In this document: positions 10,701-19,224 of the stretch, one piece after another
Layout: each line of letters opens with the position of its first letter
Numbering within the stretch: position 1 is the stretch's first letter
Virus record (IMG/VR): IMGVR_UViG_3300032291_000658
Location: 1 to 49,531 of that record
Length of the DNA stretch: 49,531 bases
Origin: a virus
Direction: 5' to 3' (one strand)
The notes under the pieces: generated by a model
What the model was told of the DNA's origin: nothing
The model's input: the letters and a program-made list of their open reading frames with translations, nothing else
Database searches by the model: none
Program-made: the position numbers and the translations under genes

Positions 10701-13700
10701 GATATTTACGGTGGGAACATGGAAACTATCATGGAGGAGGCCATCGCTGATGCGTTTGCTGACTTCGATGTAAACAAGGCTCCTCCCGGCCTCATCACTG
10801 CCCTTCTCAACAGAATCCGTGCGTTCTTTGAAGCCCTGCGTAATGCTATGGCTGGCGCTGGATTCCAAACCGCCGAGGAAGTGTTTGGCATGGCTGAGCG
10901 TGGCGAGTTGGTTGAGAACCCCTCAGCTTGGAAAGCTACTCCAGAGGAGCAGGACGAAGCGGCAAGATACTCTGTCAACAATGGTATTGATCCGTATACC
11001 TCAGATGGTCAGCTTAACGTGCCGCTGGAATCAGATGGCACAAAGTACTCTATCAAACAGGCTTACACAGAAGAGCAGAAAGCCAAGGCGGCAAGGACAG
11101 AAAACCGCAAGGGCGAGGAAAAGAAAGCCAAGATACTCAAGAATGATCCAATTACTGGTTTGCCTCTGAATCAAAACGGCACAGTCACGCTGTACTACCC
11201 AACCGACAACGACGGGGCTAGGGCGCTTGCCAAGTCAAAGCGTTTAAAGGGCCACTCGCCAACGGCTAACCGCATTTACCTGACCAATGAGTCCAGTGCG
11301 CCTGCAATTGCAGCCAATCCCGGGATGATTGAGCAGCCCTTGGGTGGCGCAAATGTTTTGCTTGAGATTGACCCGTCTTTGATCCATGAGTTGCCAACTA
11401 ATTACGCCGATGGGCGTAGAGATTTCTTCATCCCAATTGCGGAAGGCGAAGTGTTTGCCAAGAAGATGAAGAAGACCAAGCTGTTCACACTGAATGCTTT
11501 GCGTACCAAAGGGTTGCACCCAGACCGCACACTGAATCAGGTAACCAAGATGGTTAATGATGCAGCCTCCAAATGGGAGTCTGCAAATGCAAAAGACCGC
11601 AGAATCATGGCTGCACAGGCAAAAGAAACTTTGCTTGCAAATCACAACATCACCAACCTGTTTGGAGCCAACTCCAAGCTGGAGAAGACCAACATTGGTG
11701 AATATGGCCTGACCTATGACGGCAAGAAGGTTATGTCTACTGGCCTTGGCTTTGCCTCGGCCCAGAAGATTAATGATGAGCAACGAGCCACCACCTGCCC
11801 TCAGTCTGGCATTTGTGAAGATCTGTGCCTTGGCGAAACGTCAGGGCAGAACTTGCTGTATGGCGGCGAAGGCCAGTGGCGCTCAGGCCCCCGCTTGTCT
11901 CAGTATCTGAAGACAGAGGCTCTGGTCGTCAACCCAGAGGCATTTGCCATTGCGATGATCAAACAGATTACATCGTTCCGCAAAGCAGCCAACGACCTTG
12001 GCTACTACCCGGCAGTTCGTTTAAACGTTACATCTGATTTCAATCCGAAGACCTTCGAAGGCATCATCAAGATGTTCCCAGATGTGATGTTCTACGACTA
12101 CACCAAGCTGGATACCAAGCCTATCGCCCCCAATCACCACCTGACTTATAGTTCTACTGGAGCATCTCAGGTTGTTGATGGCGACATCGTTTACAACAAG
12201 TTCTCCAACTGGGATCGCATGGTGGACAAAGTCCTGCCAAGCGGTCGTAACGTGGCTATGGCGTTTACAAGCCGCAGCGCAATGCCCAAGTTTGTGATGG
12301 ATCAGCGCACAGGCAAGCGGTTTGAGGTTTGGAATGGCGATGAGTACGATGCCCGATTCCTTGATCCAATCAAGAAAGATGGAGATGGCTGGATCATTGG
12401 CCTAACCAATAAGGACAACACCACCAAGCCAGAGGATGCCGCCAAGAAGCACAATGGCTTCTTCCTAGACTACGACCCAGAGCGAGACGGTGACACCCTT
12501 GTAATTCAAGACCAAGAGAAACTGAAGGCTGGTATACCCCAACCAATAACTTTCAAGAAGCCTGAGAAGTACAGTCTTAAAGAATTGCCGCCAGCACCGG
12601 GTACTCAGCCAATACCCAAGGGAACGGTGCGTTTATACCACCAGACAACCTCAGCAGAGTCTCTCGATAATATTGCCAAAGAAGGCTTGTCCATTAAATA
12701 TGCCAAAGGCGTTGAAGGCCCCAAGGCTATTTATGCGGGTGAAACACCTTTCTATGGCCCCGCAGACACAAAGCCAACGGTAGAGTTTTTTGTCGCCAAA
12801 GATCAGTGGGATTCTCCTTTTGTTTTGGAGGATGTAAAGCCAGATCAAATTATTGCCGCCCACTACCCTTGGCACAAGCAAGCAAGATATTTGGAGGCAG
12901 AGCCAGATTCAATGAAGGTTGCATTGGATGGTGGGTTTGACGACCTGACAGATCCTGACACGGCAACGGCTGTTAAATACATCAAAGACAAATACAAAAA
13001 TCAAGAGCCTGATAAGTACAGTCTCCGGGCAGCTCCTGAATCTGAAGAGTTTAAACAGTGGTTTGGTGACAGCAAGATTGTGGACTCCAAAGGCAAACCA
13101 GTATTGCTTTACCACGCTACCAACTTCTCAGAAGAAGACAAGATTGACCAAGAGAACGTATTCTCTGTGTTTAAAGAATCTGATGATGGCAAGCTGGGTG
13201 CAGGCATCTACTCCTCATCCCTGCCTAAATACGCAGAAAGCTATGGCCCAACTGGCACAGTCATGCCTTTGTACGCCTCCATCAAAAATCCTTTGGTCAT
13301 CAATATGGATGCCGATAGCATTGAAACAGATGCGGATGGCTACCAGAGCGTTGCCATTAAGGTTGGAATCAGAGCCAACACTGCGCTCGAAGGTGTAGCC
13401 AAGAAGATATTGGCTAAGAATCCTGACTTCAAAACAGAGAGTAAACGCTATCTTAGAGGCCCAGAAGTTCAAGAGCTATTGGAGATGGGCGGCTATGACG
13501 GCGTTGTTTTAGAAGACAACGAAGGCAATTTTGTAGAGGTTAATGCGTTTAAACCTGAGCAGCTCAAGTCTGCTACCGGGAATGTTGGAACCTACGATGC
13601 GGCCAACCCTGACATCCGCTACAGCTTGAAAGAAGCGCCAGACACGCCAGAATTTAAACAATGGTTTGGTGATAGCAAAGTTGTCGATGAAAATGGCAGG

Positions 13701-16700
13701 CCGATGGTTGTGTATCACGCAACCGCAAAAGACTTCATGTATTTTGACCCAAAGAAGCTGGCAAAAAACACCCGCCATCCCACGGCAAAACTAGGATTCT
13801 TCACAGCGGCAAATCCAGCAAGCACAGACGAGTTCATCACTGTGCCTTACGGTCTTCGCAGGGGAGCATATGAAGAGGGCGCAAATATCATGCCTCTTTA
13901 TGCGTCGATACAAAATCCTGCAATTATTCCTTCTGGCGATTTTGTTATGCAGAGCATGGCTTTGCAAAACATGAAAAAGAAAGATGCCGATAAGTTTATT
14001 GACGACTACTTGCAGTCCTTGAGGGATGAGGGTCATGATGGAATTCTCATTAAGGCCAACAAAACCGGCAGGGGTTTGGCTGGCGGGAATGAGTTCACTT
14101 CCGACAACTGGGTGGCTTTAGACCCATCCCAGCTTAAATCTGCCATAGGCAACACAGGCGCATATGGTCAAAGAGTGCCGACCGCACAAGAGGCTAAGAG
14201 CCTCAAGATGAGCCAAAAGAAGGCTGTTGAGTCGCAGGAAAAAGGCGATGTGCGGTTTAGCTTGCGTGAAGCTCCAGATACGCCATCGTTTAAACGATTC
14301 TTTGCAGGCAGCAAAGTTGTCAACGAAGACGGTTCGCCCAAGGTTATGTACCACGGCACAAACAAAGACTTCAATGAGTTTTTGATTGCGAAAAAGGCAA
14401 ATAGAACTGGAATGCCTGATGGCTTCTATTTCACATCAGATGCTGAAGATGCCAGCCGGTATGCAAAAGGCGATGGCGCTAATGTTATGCCTGTCTACCT
14501 AAGCATTAAGAATCCATATAACCTTGGTGGAAAGAACAAGATCTCCAAAGAGATGGTCATGCAATTTAGAGATGAGTTGCGGCAAGATAACCCCAATCTA
14601 CCGTTTAGCTGGATACAGGAAAAGGTCAACATCTTTAAGGAAAACACTGCCGCAGGCAGATTCCCATTCCCCAGCATCAGCTTCCCCACGGCGGCGATGC
14701 AAAGAGTTTTTGAGGCGGGCGGGTATGACGGCTTGATTGATGGCAGCAGAGTCTTTGTTGCGTTTAACCCAAGTCAAATCAAGTCTGCCACAGGCAACGT
14801 TGGAACCTTTGACAAAGAAAGTTCAGATGTTCGCTTCAGCCTGCGCTACAGCCTTGATCCAAGCATCAAAGAGCGTGTAAACGCTACAACCACTTCCCGG
14901 GAAGAGAAGGGCCACATTGATCGCATGATCGAGGCAATCTCTCCATCAACCTATTCTCGCTTCCGTGCCCAAGCTTTAAACAGATATGACCAGCTCTCCA
15001 AGTACGACAAGATACTTGCTCAGATGATGGGTGGAGTTGAGCTTCTTGCGGATGCGAGCGCAGAAGCTGCCGCCCTGATGTCTGACCTTGGCGCTGGCAT
15101 CACCGCCTCTGTCTTGGGTGTGCATGACCGCAACGGTGGCATCCCCGTGTTCCGTAAGGGCATCACAACGGTAGATGGATCTGTCAAAGGCCCCATCTCC
15201 ATTTTTGTTCCGCTGGCAAAACTCAACGACCCTGCCGCCTATCGGGATTACCAATTCTGGTCTGGCGTTAAGCGTGGCCGCCCCTTCATTGGCGAGGGCG
15301 GCAAAGAGCAGTTGTTTAAAGAGGGGGACATCAAAAAGGCCGAACTCTTGGAAAAAGAGTACAAGGACATGGGTGTTTCCTTTGATCAGATTCAGAAGGA
15401 ATGGATCCAATACAACAATGGGCTGGTCAAATACCTTGTGGATACTGGGGTGCTGTCTGAGAAGCAGGCCGATCTCTTTACCAAGTGGAGCGATTACGTT
15501 CCCTTCTATCGTCAGATGGACGGAGAGAAGACTGTTGGCCCCAACATCTTCCAGTCGATCTCTGGCGTTAAACAACCCAAGAAATACAAGGGTGAGACCG
15601 AAGCTCCACTGGCTGACTTCTTGGAAACAATCGTCCGCAACACCCAGTCTGCTATCCAGATGGGGGTCAAGAACACCGCCGCCCAACGTGCGGTCAGCGT
15701 GGCTACCCAGATCCAAATGGCTGAGAAGCTGAAGTTCAAGCCCAAGTCAATGATCTCTGTTGTCACGGTCTTGGAGGACGGCAAGGAAACCTACTACGAC
15801 TGTTACGACCCGTTGTTCATTGAGTCGGTCAAGAGTTTAAACATGCCTGACCTGCCGTTTATCGGCCTGCTGGCTGCACCGGCAAACATTCTGCGTAACT
15901 TGGTCACCAAAGATCCGGGCTTCATGATGGCAAACATGATGCGTGACTCCTTGTCTGCTTGGGTAACCAGCGGCGCAAAGATGACTCCCATCGCCTCCAC
16001 CATTGCCAACTTTGGTAAATCATTGGCCGGAACCTCCCCAGAGTTCAAAGCGCTTTTAAACGCTGGCATCTTGGGCGGCTACGAGTTCTCCCAAAACACC
16101 GAGCAAAGCGGGCAGACACTGGCCCAAGCATTACGTTTAAAGGCTGGCACGGGCAATTTGGGCGACAAAGCCAGCAGCCTGTGGGGATTGTTGGAGAAAG
16201 GCACAACAGCCTCCGATGCGGCAACAAGGATTGAAGTCTACAAAAGCACCCTTGCAGAGACTGGCAATGAGGCAGAAGCCTTGTTCCGCTCCTTGGAGGT
16301 AATGAACTTCAACAGAAAGGGCAGTTCTGCGGTTATCCGTGTGATGACCGCCGCTATCCCATTCTTGAACGCTCGTATGCAAGGCTTGGATGTTCTGTAC
16401 CGTGCTGGCATCAGACCCCTCACAGACAAACTCCTGTTTGGCAAAGAGCCAACCCAGAGAGAGAAAGAGATCCAGCGCATCTTCTTTGTGCGTGGCATGA
16501 CCATCTCAGCCTTGTCGGCCATGTACTGGATGCTCACCCACGATGATGAGGAGTACAAGAAGCAAGAGCAAGAGACCAAGGACAACTACTGGCTCTTCCC
16601 ATCTCTTGGAGTCAAGATCCCCATTCCATTTGAGGTTGGTGTGATCTTTAAGGTTTTGCCTGAGCGGCTCATGGCTTTGACCGTTGGGGATGACACGGCC

Positions 16701-17399
16701 AAAGACTTCCGTGAATCAATGGCAAGAAATATTCGTAGCACACTGGCAATTGACTACCTCCCGCAGACAATCAAGCCAATTGTTGAGGTGGAAAGTAATT
16801 TCTCATACTTCACCCGCAGACCAATCATCGGTCAGGGGCTGGATGGCGTGGGCGATCCATTTCAAGTTGGCCCAACTACCAGCCTTGTGGCTGAGAAGAT
16901 TGGCAAGCAGATAGGCATGTCCCCCATGAAGGTCGATCACCTGATCAACGGCTACACAGGAACAATCGGCATGTATATGGTGGATGCTCTGGATGCCATC
17001 ATGGACATGAACAGCGACTCGCCTAAAGCGTCTAAACGCTTTGAGCAGATGCCTGTGTTAAAACGCTTTGCCTTGGATCCAGAGGCTCGTGGGAATGTTT
17101 CGGCTTACTACGAAATGAAGAACTCAGTCGATGAGGTTGTTCGTACATCAAATCTCTTGGAGAGAACGAGCAACTACAAAGAATGGGGGCCTTACATGGA
17201 AGACAACATCAAGTTGTTGGCTACAAAGGACTACATCCTTGATCTTGAAAACTCCATGAAAGAATTCCGAGAGATGCAAGTTTTAATTAGAAGCTCTTCT
17301 TTAAGTGCCGACGAAAAGAGAGATGCCCTTTTAAACATCACCAAGGCTCAAAACGCCCTGACATCCAACATCCAGCTACTCAAGAAGAGCGTACAGTGA
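7728..17399 (+). CDS. giant polyvalent protein: metallopeptidase, GP88-like and four ADP-ribosyltransferase-like domains
   Basis: The protein has 3223 residues. The N-terminus (GRILEFPDGTSPEVIQS) is a short module common in large phage ejection proteins. Residues about 127-190 are hydrophobic and Gly/Ala-rich. A zinc-peptidase motif HESIH lies at 939-943, followed by an EEAIADAFADF helix near 1010 that may give the third ligand. A GP88-like segment follows, with Cys at 1357, 1363 and 1367. An ADP-ribosyltransferase-like domain starts near 1635 (RLYHQTTS). Three related ART-PolyVal-type domains start at 1775, 1976 and 2188, each with FKxWFGxSKVV or a variant and then YHATN or YHGTN. The last 850 residues resemble the large polyvalent-associated domains. 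Proteins of this class (Iyer and colleagues' polyvalent proteins) are thought to enter the host with the DNA and disarm it. Substrates here are unknown. The 3' end overlaps the convergent nuclease gene by 20 bases. Confidence 0.8.
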   Translation: MTIEVELVDGRILEFPDGTSPEVIQSTARKATQDKYFGVSTAELKAAPSAPMSFGDTARSGIAGLTGALGSAVSAFGADTAPAQGLRSLTESIQSGMTPERLEEQRRRDELMQRSEKEGLGAQILAGAGAVAEAPIQSIAQGLGSSIPAIAAGLVAVVAGAPVAIAGAVGLAARAIFGAVQGAGEAKSDIYSSVKAKLMESGKSEAQAEAEAAKAQEYVSKNLPGIIGSSLAGAVDAATGVESIVGKGALKSSVKPLEKPSLLRETFKQAGSEALPEGIQGGVGQVTQNVALQNAGFDTSTFEGVAGATTRDALMGALTGGAVTPLQMSSLRRDYELDKQRKVEEESQALEEKLAQEEQARQDQIAKTKEDLGLNMEIPALPAPAEQIEEPPVAVDPLKNPLGNIQKNEIPEISQVIDEYRQNAGLPPLKDYSVEDLVDAMPGEDPKGEEALLNQWLTAKTGWTKENKMTAQNVLEQAKLKNIETKTKGFEDFLARVTGYRDLTTMSQPQLYAAFTALSSLPESDTTQILPEGTNASRFSEEQYLKALVGVDQLLDGLVTPDGSQIPVDRGQVIKEIQQYTGLTNTEHAESILDEAIRTGDLDSVKTPRYRTVDPATGQLKGVAYDSRKAAEAAAKQKGYEVKEITAEGITAPSTAATLPEGFDIRKGSFKEGEAPEGYSILSGDEDLYRAKTPEEAASKKASFEKTRSGMANAIDNQITQKLNSVEQSQIRLDRMEAKGEGQTVSYAKAKGKHAQLQETVNKDIEALLAKKAGYEAPIAIKPFGKRAVGRTGFTIFEGDKATATYPSRTAAEEAILATLSDNQLRQLTKDQGRRGLGKRAETELKRRTAPPPAQGKKVSEVLEGIEEEKRKPKPVPPEVKANIEKLEKELRPLLEKLGLGKVTLNVVQDIENNAEGAFSETLMRIAMDSKKPVRTMRHESIHALKELGFFTPAQWNTLQRMAKDKWIQTYLKDKNAIHNGKSMTRFDAYMDIYGGNMETIMEEAIADAFADFDVNKAPPGLITALLNRIRAFFEALRNAMAGAGFQTAEEVFGMAERGELVENPSAWKATPEEQDEAARYSVNNGIDPYTSDGQLNVPLESDGTKYSIKQAYTEEQKAKAARTENRKGEEKKAKILKNDPITGLPLNQNGTVTLYYPTDNDGARALAKSKRLKGHSPTANRIYLTNESSAPAIAANPGMIEQPLGGANVLLEIDPSLIHELPTNYADGRRDFFIPIAEGEVFAKKMKKTKLFTLNALRTKGLHPDRTLNQVTKMVNDAASKWESANAKDRRIMAAQAKETLLANHNITNLFGANSKLEKTNIGEYGLTYDGKKVMSTGLGFASAQKINDEQRATTCPQSGICEDLCLGETSGQNLLYGGEGQWRSGPRLSQYLKTEALVVNPEAFAIAMIKQITSFRKAANDLGYYPAVRLNVTSDFNPKTFEGIIKMFPDVMFYDYTKLDTKPIAPNHHLTYSSTGASQVVDGDIVYNKFSNWDRMVDKVLPSGRNVAMAFTSRSAMPKFVMDQRTGKRFEVWNGDEYDARFLDPIKKDGDGWIIGLTNKDNTTKPEDAAKKHNGFFLDYDPERDGDTLVIQDQEKLKAGIPQPITFKKPEKYSLKELPPAPGTQPIPKGTVRLYHQTTSAESLDNIAKEGLSIKYAKGVEGPKAIYAGETPFYGPADTKPTVEFFVAKDQWDSPFVLEDVKPDQIIAAHYPWHKQARYLEAEPDSMKVALDGGFDDLTDPDTATAVKYIKDKYKNQEPDKYSLRAAPESEEFKQWFGDSKIVDSKGKPVLLYHATNFSEEDKIDQENVFSVFKESDDGKLGAGIYSSSLPKYAESYGPTGTVMPLYASIKNPLVINMDADSIETDADGYQSVAIKVGIRANTALEGVAKKILAKNPDFKTESKRYLRGPEVQELLEMGGYDGVVLEDNEGNFVEVNAFKPEQLKSATGNVGTYDAANPDIRYSLKEAPDTPEFKQWFGDSKVVDENGRPMVVYHATAKDFMYFDPKKLAKNTRHPTAKLGFFTAANPASTDEFITVPYGLRRGAYEEGANIMPLYASIQNPAIIPSGDFVMQSMALQNMKKKDADKFIDDYLQSLRDEGHDGILIKANKTGRGLAGGNEFTSDNWVALDPSQLKSAIGNTGAYGQRVPTAQEAKSLKMSQKKAVESQEKGDVRFSLREAPDTPSFKRFFAGSKVVNEDGSPKVMYHGTNKDFNEFLIAKKANRTGMPDGFYFTSDAEDASRYAKGDGANVMPVYLSIKNPYNLGGKNKISKEMVMQFRDELRQDNPNLPFSWIQEKVNIFKENTAAGRFPFPSISFPTAAMQRVFEAGGYDGLIDGSRVFVAFNPSQIKSATGNVGTFDKESSDVRFSLRYSLDPSIKERVNATTTSREEKGHIDRMIEAISPSTYSRFRAQALNRYDQLSKYDKILAQMMGGVELLADASAEAAALMSDLGAGITASVLGVHDRNGGIPVFRKGITTVDGSVKGPISIFVPLAKLNDPAAYRDYQFWSGVKRGRPFIGEGGKEQLFKEGDIKKAELLEKEYKDMGVSFDQIQKEWIQYNNGLVKYLVDTGVLSEKQADLFTKWSDYVPFYRQMDGEKTVGPNIFQSISGVKQPKKYKGETEAPLADFLETIVRNTQSAIQMGVKNTAAQRAVSVATQIQMAEKLKFKPKSMISVVTVLEDGKETYYDCYDPLFIESVKSLNMPDLPFIGLLAAPANILRNLVTKDPGFMMANMMRDSLSAWVTSGAKMTPIASTIANFGKSLAGTSPEFKALLNAGILGGYEFSQNTEQSGQTLAQALRLKAGTGNLGDKASSLWGLLEKGTTASDAATRIEVYKSTLAETGNEAEALFRSLEVMNFNRKGSSAVIRVMTAAIPFLNARMQGLDVLYRAGIRPLTDKLLFGKEPTQREKEIQRIFFVRGMTISALSAMYWMLTHDDEEYKKQEQETKDNYWLFPSLGVKIPIPFEVGVIFKVLPERLMALTVGDDTAKDFRESMARNIRSTLAIDYLPQTIKPIVEVESNFSYFTRRPIIGQGLDGVGDPFQVGPTTSLVAEKIGKQIGMSPMKVDHLINGYTGTIGMYMVDALDAIMDMNSDSPKASKRFEQMPVLKRFALDPEARGNVSAYYEMKNSVDEVVRTSNLLERTSNYKEWGPYMEDNIKLLATKDYILDLENSMKEFREMQVLIRSSSLSADEKRDALLNITKAQNALTSNIQLLKKSVQ

Positions 17400-17673
17400 T
17401 GTGATTGTTTTCAAAGAGCCAGCCTATCGTTCCCCGGTGGGCTGCTTCCCACATGTTTAAACGTTCTTCCCGGGAAAGCTTGTGACCCTGATCCAGCTCG
17501 GCATGGCAGGTAAAACACAAGGCGGCGATCCTATAGTCGTTGGCCTTTAGGCTACGACCTTTGCCATCTCTTCCTTGGTTTGAATGGGCGGCAACTACTG
17601 TACCGTCCATGCGGCCACAGTGTTGACAGGGAGACTCCCTGACAATCTCAAGAAGCTTTTGATTTCTGTACAT
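17380..17673 (-). CDS. small HNH/zinc-binding nuclease-domain protein
   Basis: The protein has 97 residues. It contains CQHCGRMDGTVVAAHSNQ near residue 16, a Gly/Lys-rich turn, then ALCFTCHAELDQG, giving two Cys pairs and His residues of a compact zinc-bound nuclease fold. This layout matches the phage Ref/DUF1364-like nuclease-domain proteins that assist recombination or clip DNA. It is the promoter-distal gene of the minus-strand early operon. Its last 20 bases overlap the 3' end of the giant late gene on the other strand, with no terminator visible between them. The start overlaps the small gene upstream by 26 bases. One GTTTAAAC (17455) encodes a Leu-Asn pair. Confidence 0.7.
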   Translation of the reverse strand: MYRNQKLLEIVRESPCQHCGRMDGTVVAAHSNQGRDGKGRSLKANDYRIAALCFTCHAELDQGHKLSREERLNMWEAAHRGTIGWLFENNHITVRSS

Positions 17674-17812
17674 CTTTGCGCTTGCTGTTCATAAGCTGCT
17701 GGCGCAACCATTTGTAGCCACCAAGCTTGACCCATTCTTGATATTCCCACTCGGTCAACCTTACGCCAATAGCTCTACCGCTTTTGGTTAAATCACTTTT
17801 TGGTCTTGGCAC
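17648..17812 (-). CDS. 54 aa ribbon-helix-helix-like protein, GTG start
   Basis: A short frame begins with GTG at 17812-17810 and stops with TGA at 17650-17648. The product contains GRAIGVRLTEWEYQEWV followed by LGGYKWLRQQL. A strand followed by helix-turn-helix, with the GG-x-KWLR element, is typical of small phage Arc/MetJ-like DNA-binding proteins. It overlaps both neighbours (20 bases with the 79 aa gene upstream, 26 with the nuclease gene downstream), consistent with coupled translation in this operon. The start is uncertain because an in-frame stop lies only a few codons upstream and no ATG is available. Confidence 0.5.
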   Translation of the reverse strand: MPRPKSDLTKSGRAIGVRLTEWEYQEWVKLGGYKWLRQQLMNSKRKDVQKSKAS

Positions 17813-18032
17813 GTTTGGTCTCCATCATCTCTGGCGCTCTGACGTTTAGGCGTTTCTCGGTCAGGCCAAAAACTGTTCCGTGGCTTGGGTTCTTGGAGCG
17901 TATCCTATGTACATTGGCTGTGACCACTGCACCAATCTCGGCATTTCGCTTGATTGTTTTAAACGGATCTCCGCTTTTGGCGTGTTCTTGCTTGGTGTAC
18001 TCTTTCCAATTAAATGCGCTCACGGCAGTCAT
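17793..18032 (-). CDS. 79 aa protein of unknown function
   Basis: The ATG lies at 18032-18030. The product has a basic N-terminal half with FKTIKRNAEIGAVVTANVH and a segment RSKNPSHGTVFGLTEKRLNV, and ends in a Lys-rich tail (ETKRAKTKK). I do not recognise a family. Its overlaps with the genes on both sides (23 and 20 bases) and its place in an unbroken minus-strand series support it being real. The basic character would suit nucleic-acid binding, which is inference only. Confidence 0.55.
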   Translation of the reverse strand: MTAVSAFNWKEYTKQEHAKSGDPFKTIKRNAEIGAVVTANVHRIRSKNPSHGTVFGLTEKRLNVRAPEMMETKRAKTKK

Positions 18033-18171
18033 GCTGTTCCCCTGCTGTCTTTGTTGTAAAAATTAAATGGCACTTGGTGCATCGCCACAGTTGCCCCTCG
18101 ACAACTACAGTTTCCTTTTCTCGGTGTTGCCCACGCACCCTGCCGAAGAATGTTCTGATTGCCTCAAGCAT
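18010..18171 (-). CDS. 53 aa zinc-ribbon-like protein
   Basis: The frame runs from ATG at 18171 to TAA at 18012-18010 and encodes 53 residues. Residues 29-49 contain W-R-C-x2-C-H and then E-Q-H-D-C, a possible zinc site (CxxC with H-x2-C 13-14 residues later). The N-terminus is basic (FGRVRGQHREKE). It overlaps the 79 aa gene by 23 bases and the upstream gene by 8, which fits the packing of this operon. The function is unknown. Regulatory or nucleic-acid binding roles are common for such proteins. Confidence 0.5.
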   Translation of the reverse strand: MLEAIRTFFGRVRGQHREKETVVVEGQLWRCTKCHLIFTTKTAGEQHDCRERI

Positions 18172-18373
18172 TCTGTTGCTCCTCCCAGCGTCTGCACATA
18201 TCTTTGACTGTCTTGCTCTTTTTCTTCTTCTGGCAAATGTTGCTCACCGACTTTTGTTTGCCCTTTTGCTGTATCTGCGCCGCAGTCAATGGCACTGCTG
18301 GAGGGTCGGGCAACAGGCCAGCCACACCAAACCAACTGAGGACAGCGGCGACAACTAAGCGGTCAAACATCAT
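18164..18373 (-). CDS. 69 aa small exported or membrane protein
   Basis: Residues 3-30 are hydrophobic (LVVAAVLSWFGVAGLL) and followed by PDPPAVPLTA, which looks like an N-terminal signal or anchor. The rest is strongly basic with two Cys and many Lys (CQKKKKSKTVKDMCRRW). The start ATG overlaps the upstream stop as ATGA. A second ATG follows immediately, so translation may begin one codon later. A Lys-rich body behind a signal-like segment could be a small spanin-type or envelope protein, but no diagnostic motif is present. Confidence 0.5.
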   Translation of the reverse strand: MMFDRLVVAAVLSWFGVAGLLPDPPAVPLTAAQIQQKGKQKSVSNICQKKKKSKTVKDMCRRWEEQQNA

Positions 18374-18582
18374 TCTTCCCCTTCGTATTCTTTAAGTCTG
18401 CGCTGTAGCCTACCGATTCGCTCAACGTTGTAGGTGACGATTGAAGCCGCATATTCCACGGCACTCTCCGCCTCCAGCTTCTTGATGACGGCCTCACGCA
18501 GTTCCTTGGCGATGATCTCGTTAATCGTCTTGGGCTTGGTTATGTCTTTGATGTACTTGATTGTTGATTCACGCCAACTCAT
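18370..18582 (-). CDS. 70 aa coiled-coil protein
   Basis: This is a mostly helical, charged protein. It has basic residues up front (ITKPKTINEIIAKELREAV) and a heptad-like stretch (IVTYNVERIGRLQRRLKEYE) to the end. Start and stop each overlap the neighbouring genes by four bases (ATGA). I do not recognise the family. The helical design suggests a partner-binding or dimeric small early protein. Confidence 0.55.
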   Translation of the reverse strand: MSWRESTIKYIKDITKPKTINEIIAKELREAVIKKLEAESAVEYAASIVTYNVERIGRLQRRLKEYEGEE

Positions 18583-18752
18583 GTGTTGAGTTCCTTTAGT
18601 TTAGCTTCGATTAGGTTGTAAAAAGAAAGCAACCCATTATCTTGATGCAAAATTAATATTTCTTGGTATTCTTCATCCGTCAGCCCCACCCACTCACGCT
18701 TGGGGTAGTCAGACAGATACCCTTGGGTGTCATCGTCAATATCTTTTCTCAT
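18579..18752 (-). CDS. 57 aa acidic small phage protein (WVGLTDEE type)
   Basis: The frame runs from ATG at 18752 to TGA at 18581-18579. Both ends overlap neighbours by four bases. The product has an acidic start (RKDIDDDTQ), then KREWVGLTDEEYQEI, and ends IEAKLKELN. The pair WVGLTDEE and EAKLKE recurs in many small early proteins of proteobacterial phages as I recall them. The function is not known. ATGA overlaps on both sides make it a safe coding call despite its size. Confidence 0.6.
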   Translation of the reverse strand: MRKDIDDDTQGYLSDYPKREWVGLTDEEYQEILILHQDNGLLSFYNLIEAKLKELNT

Positions 18753-19063
18753 GCTTGTTCTCCTCTGGCTCTGATGGCAGTTCCTACACCAAAACTTCTC
18801 CCTTCACAATCCCGCATATATTCGTCAGCCACCTTTGCACAGGCTTCACGTTCAAACGCAACCATCTTTTCACACATCAATGTCCAAGAAGCATTGGCTC
18901 TTGCGTTGGCTTTTTCTGTTGCTTTTTCTTCTACCAGTCTGGCAAATGCCACAAGATGCTCGTGTTCAACATCCATATCTCCTTTTCCAAATGAAAACCA
19001 CATATCACCATCTTGCGTCATGCCAGCCTGTCTAGCCATCTCAATGATTTCATCTTGTGTCAT
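18749..19063 (-). CDS. 104 aa conserved phage hypothetical protein
   Basis: It begins MTQDEIIEMARQAG, a start shared by many small early proteins in phages of Gammaproteobacteria and Betaproteobacteria. After a phenylalanine/glycine turn (MWFSFGKGD), helices follow with EHLVAFARLVEEKA and AFEREACAKVADEY. The AFEREACAKV element and an IRARG end are typical of this widespread but uncharacterised group. It is linked by four-base overlaps to its neighbours. No catalytic motif is visible. Confidence 0.65.
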   Translation of the reverse strand: MTQDEIIEMARQAGMTQDGDMWFSFGKGDMDVEHEHLVAFARLVEEKATEKANARANASWTLMCEKMVAFEREACAKVADEYMRDCEGRSFGVGTAIRARGEQA

Positions 19064-19224
19064 TCGTCATCCTCCGTGTTGAGGCTCTCAGTTATCAGTT
19101 GTTGCTTGACCAACTCCAACACACCGATGACGCTACACATATACAGCGACTCGTCGTACTGGTGGATTACCGCAAGCAGTTCGTCAACCAAACCGTTTGC
19201 CAATTTGCCTTGATCGAGGATCAT
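19060..19224 (-). CDS. 54 aa helical protein of unknown function
   Basis: The frame runs from ATG at 19224 to TGA at 19062-19060 and has four-base overlaps at both ends. The product is two amphipathic helices (NGLVDELLAVIHQY and GVLELVKQQLI) and an acidic tail. There are no hits I recognise. The overlap pattern and codon flow with its neighbours support translation. Confidence 0.5.
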   Translation of the reverse strand: MILDQGKLANGLVDELLAVIHQYDESLYMCSVIGVLELVKQQLITESLNTEDDE

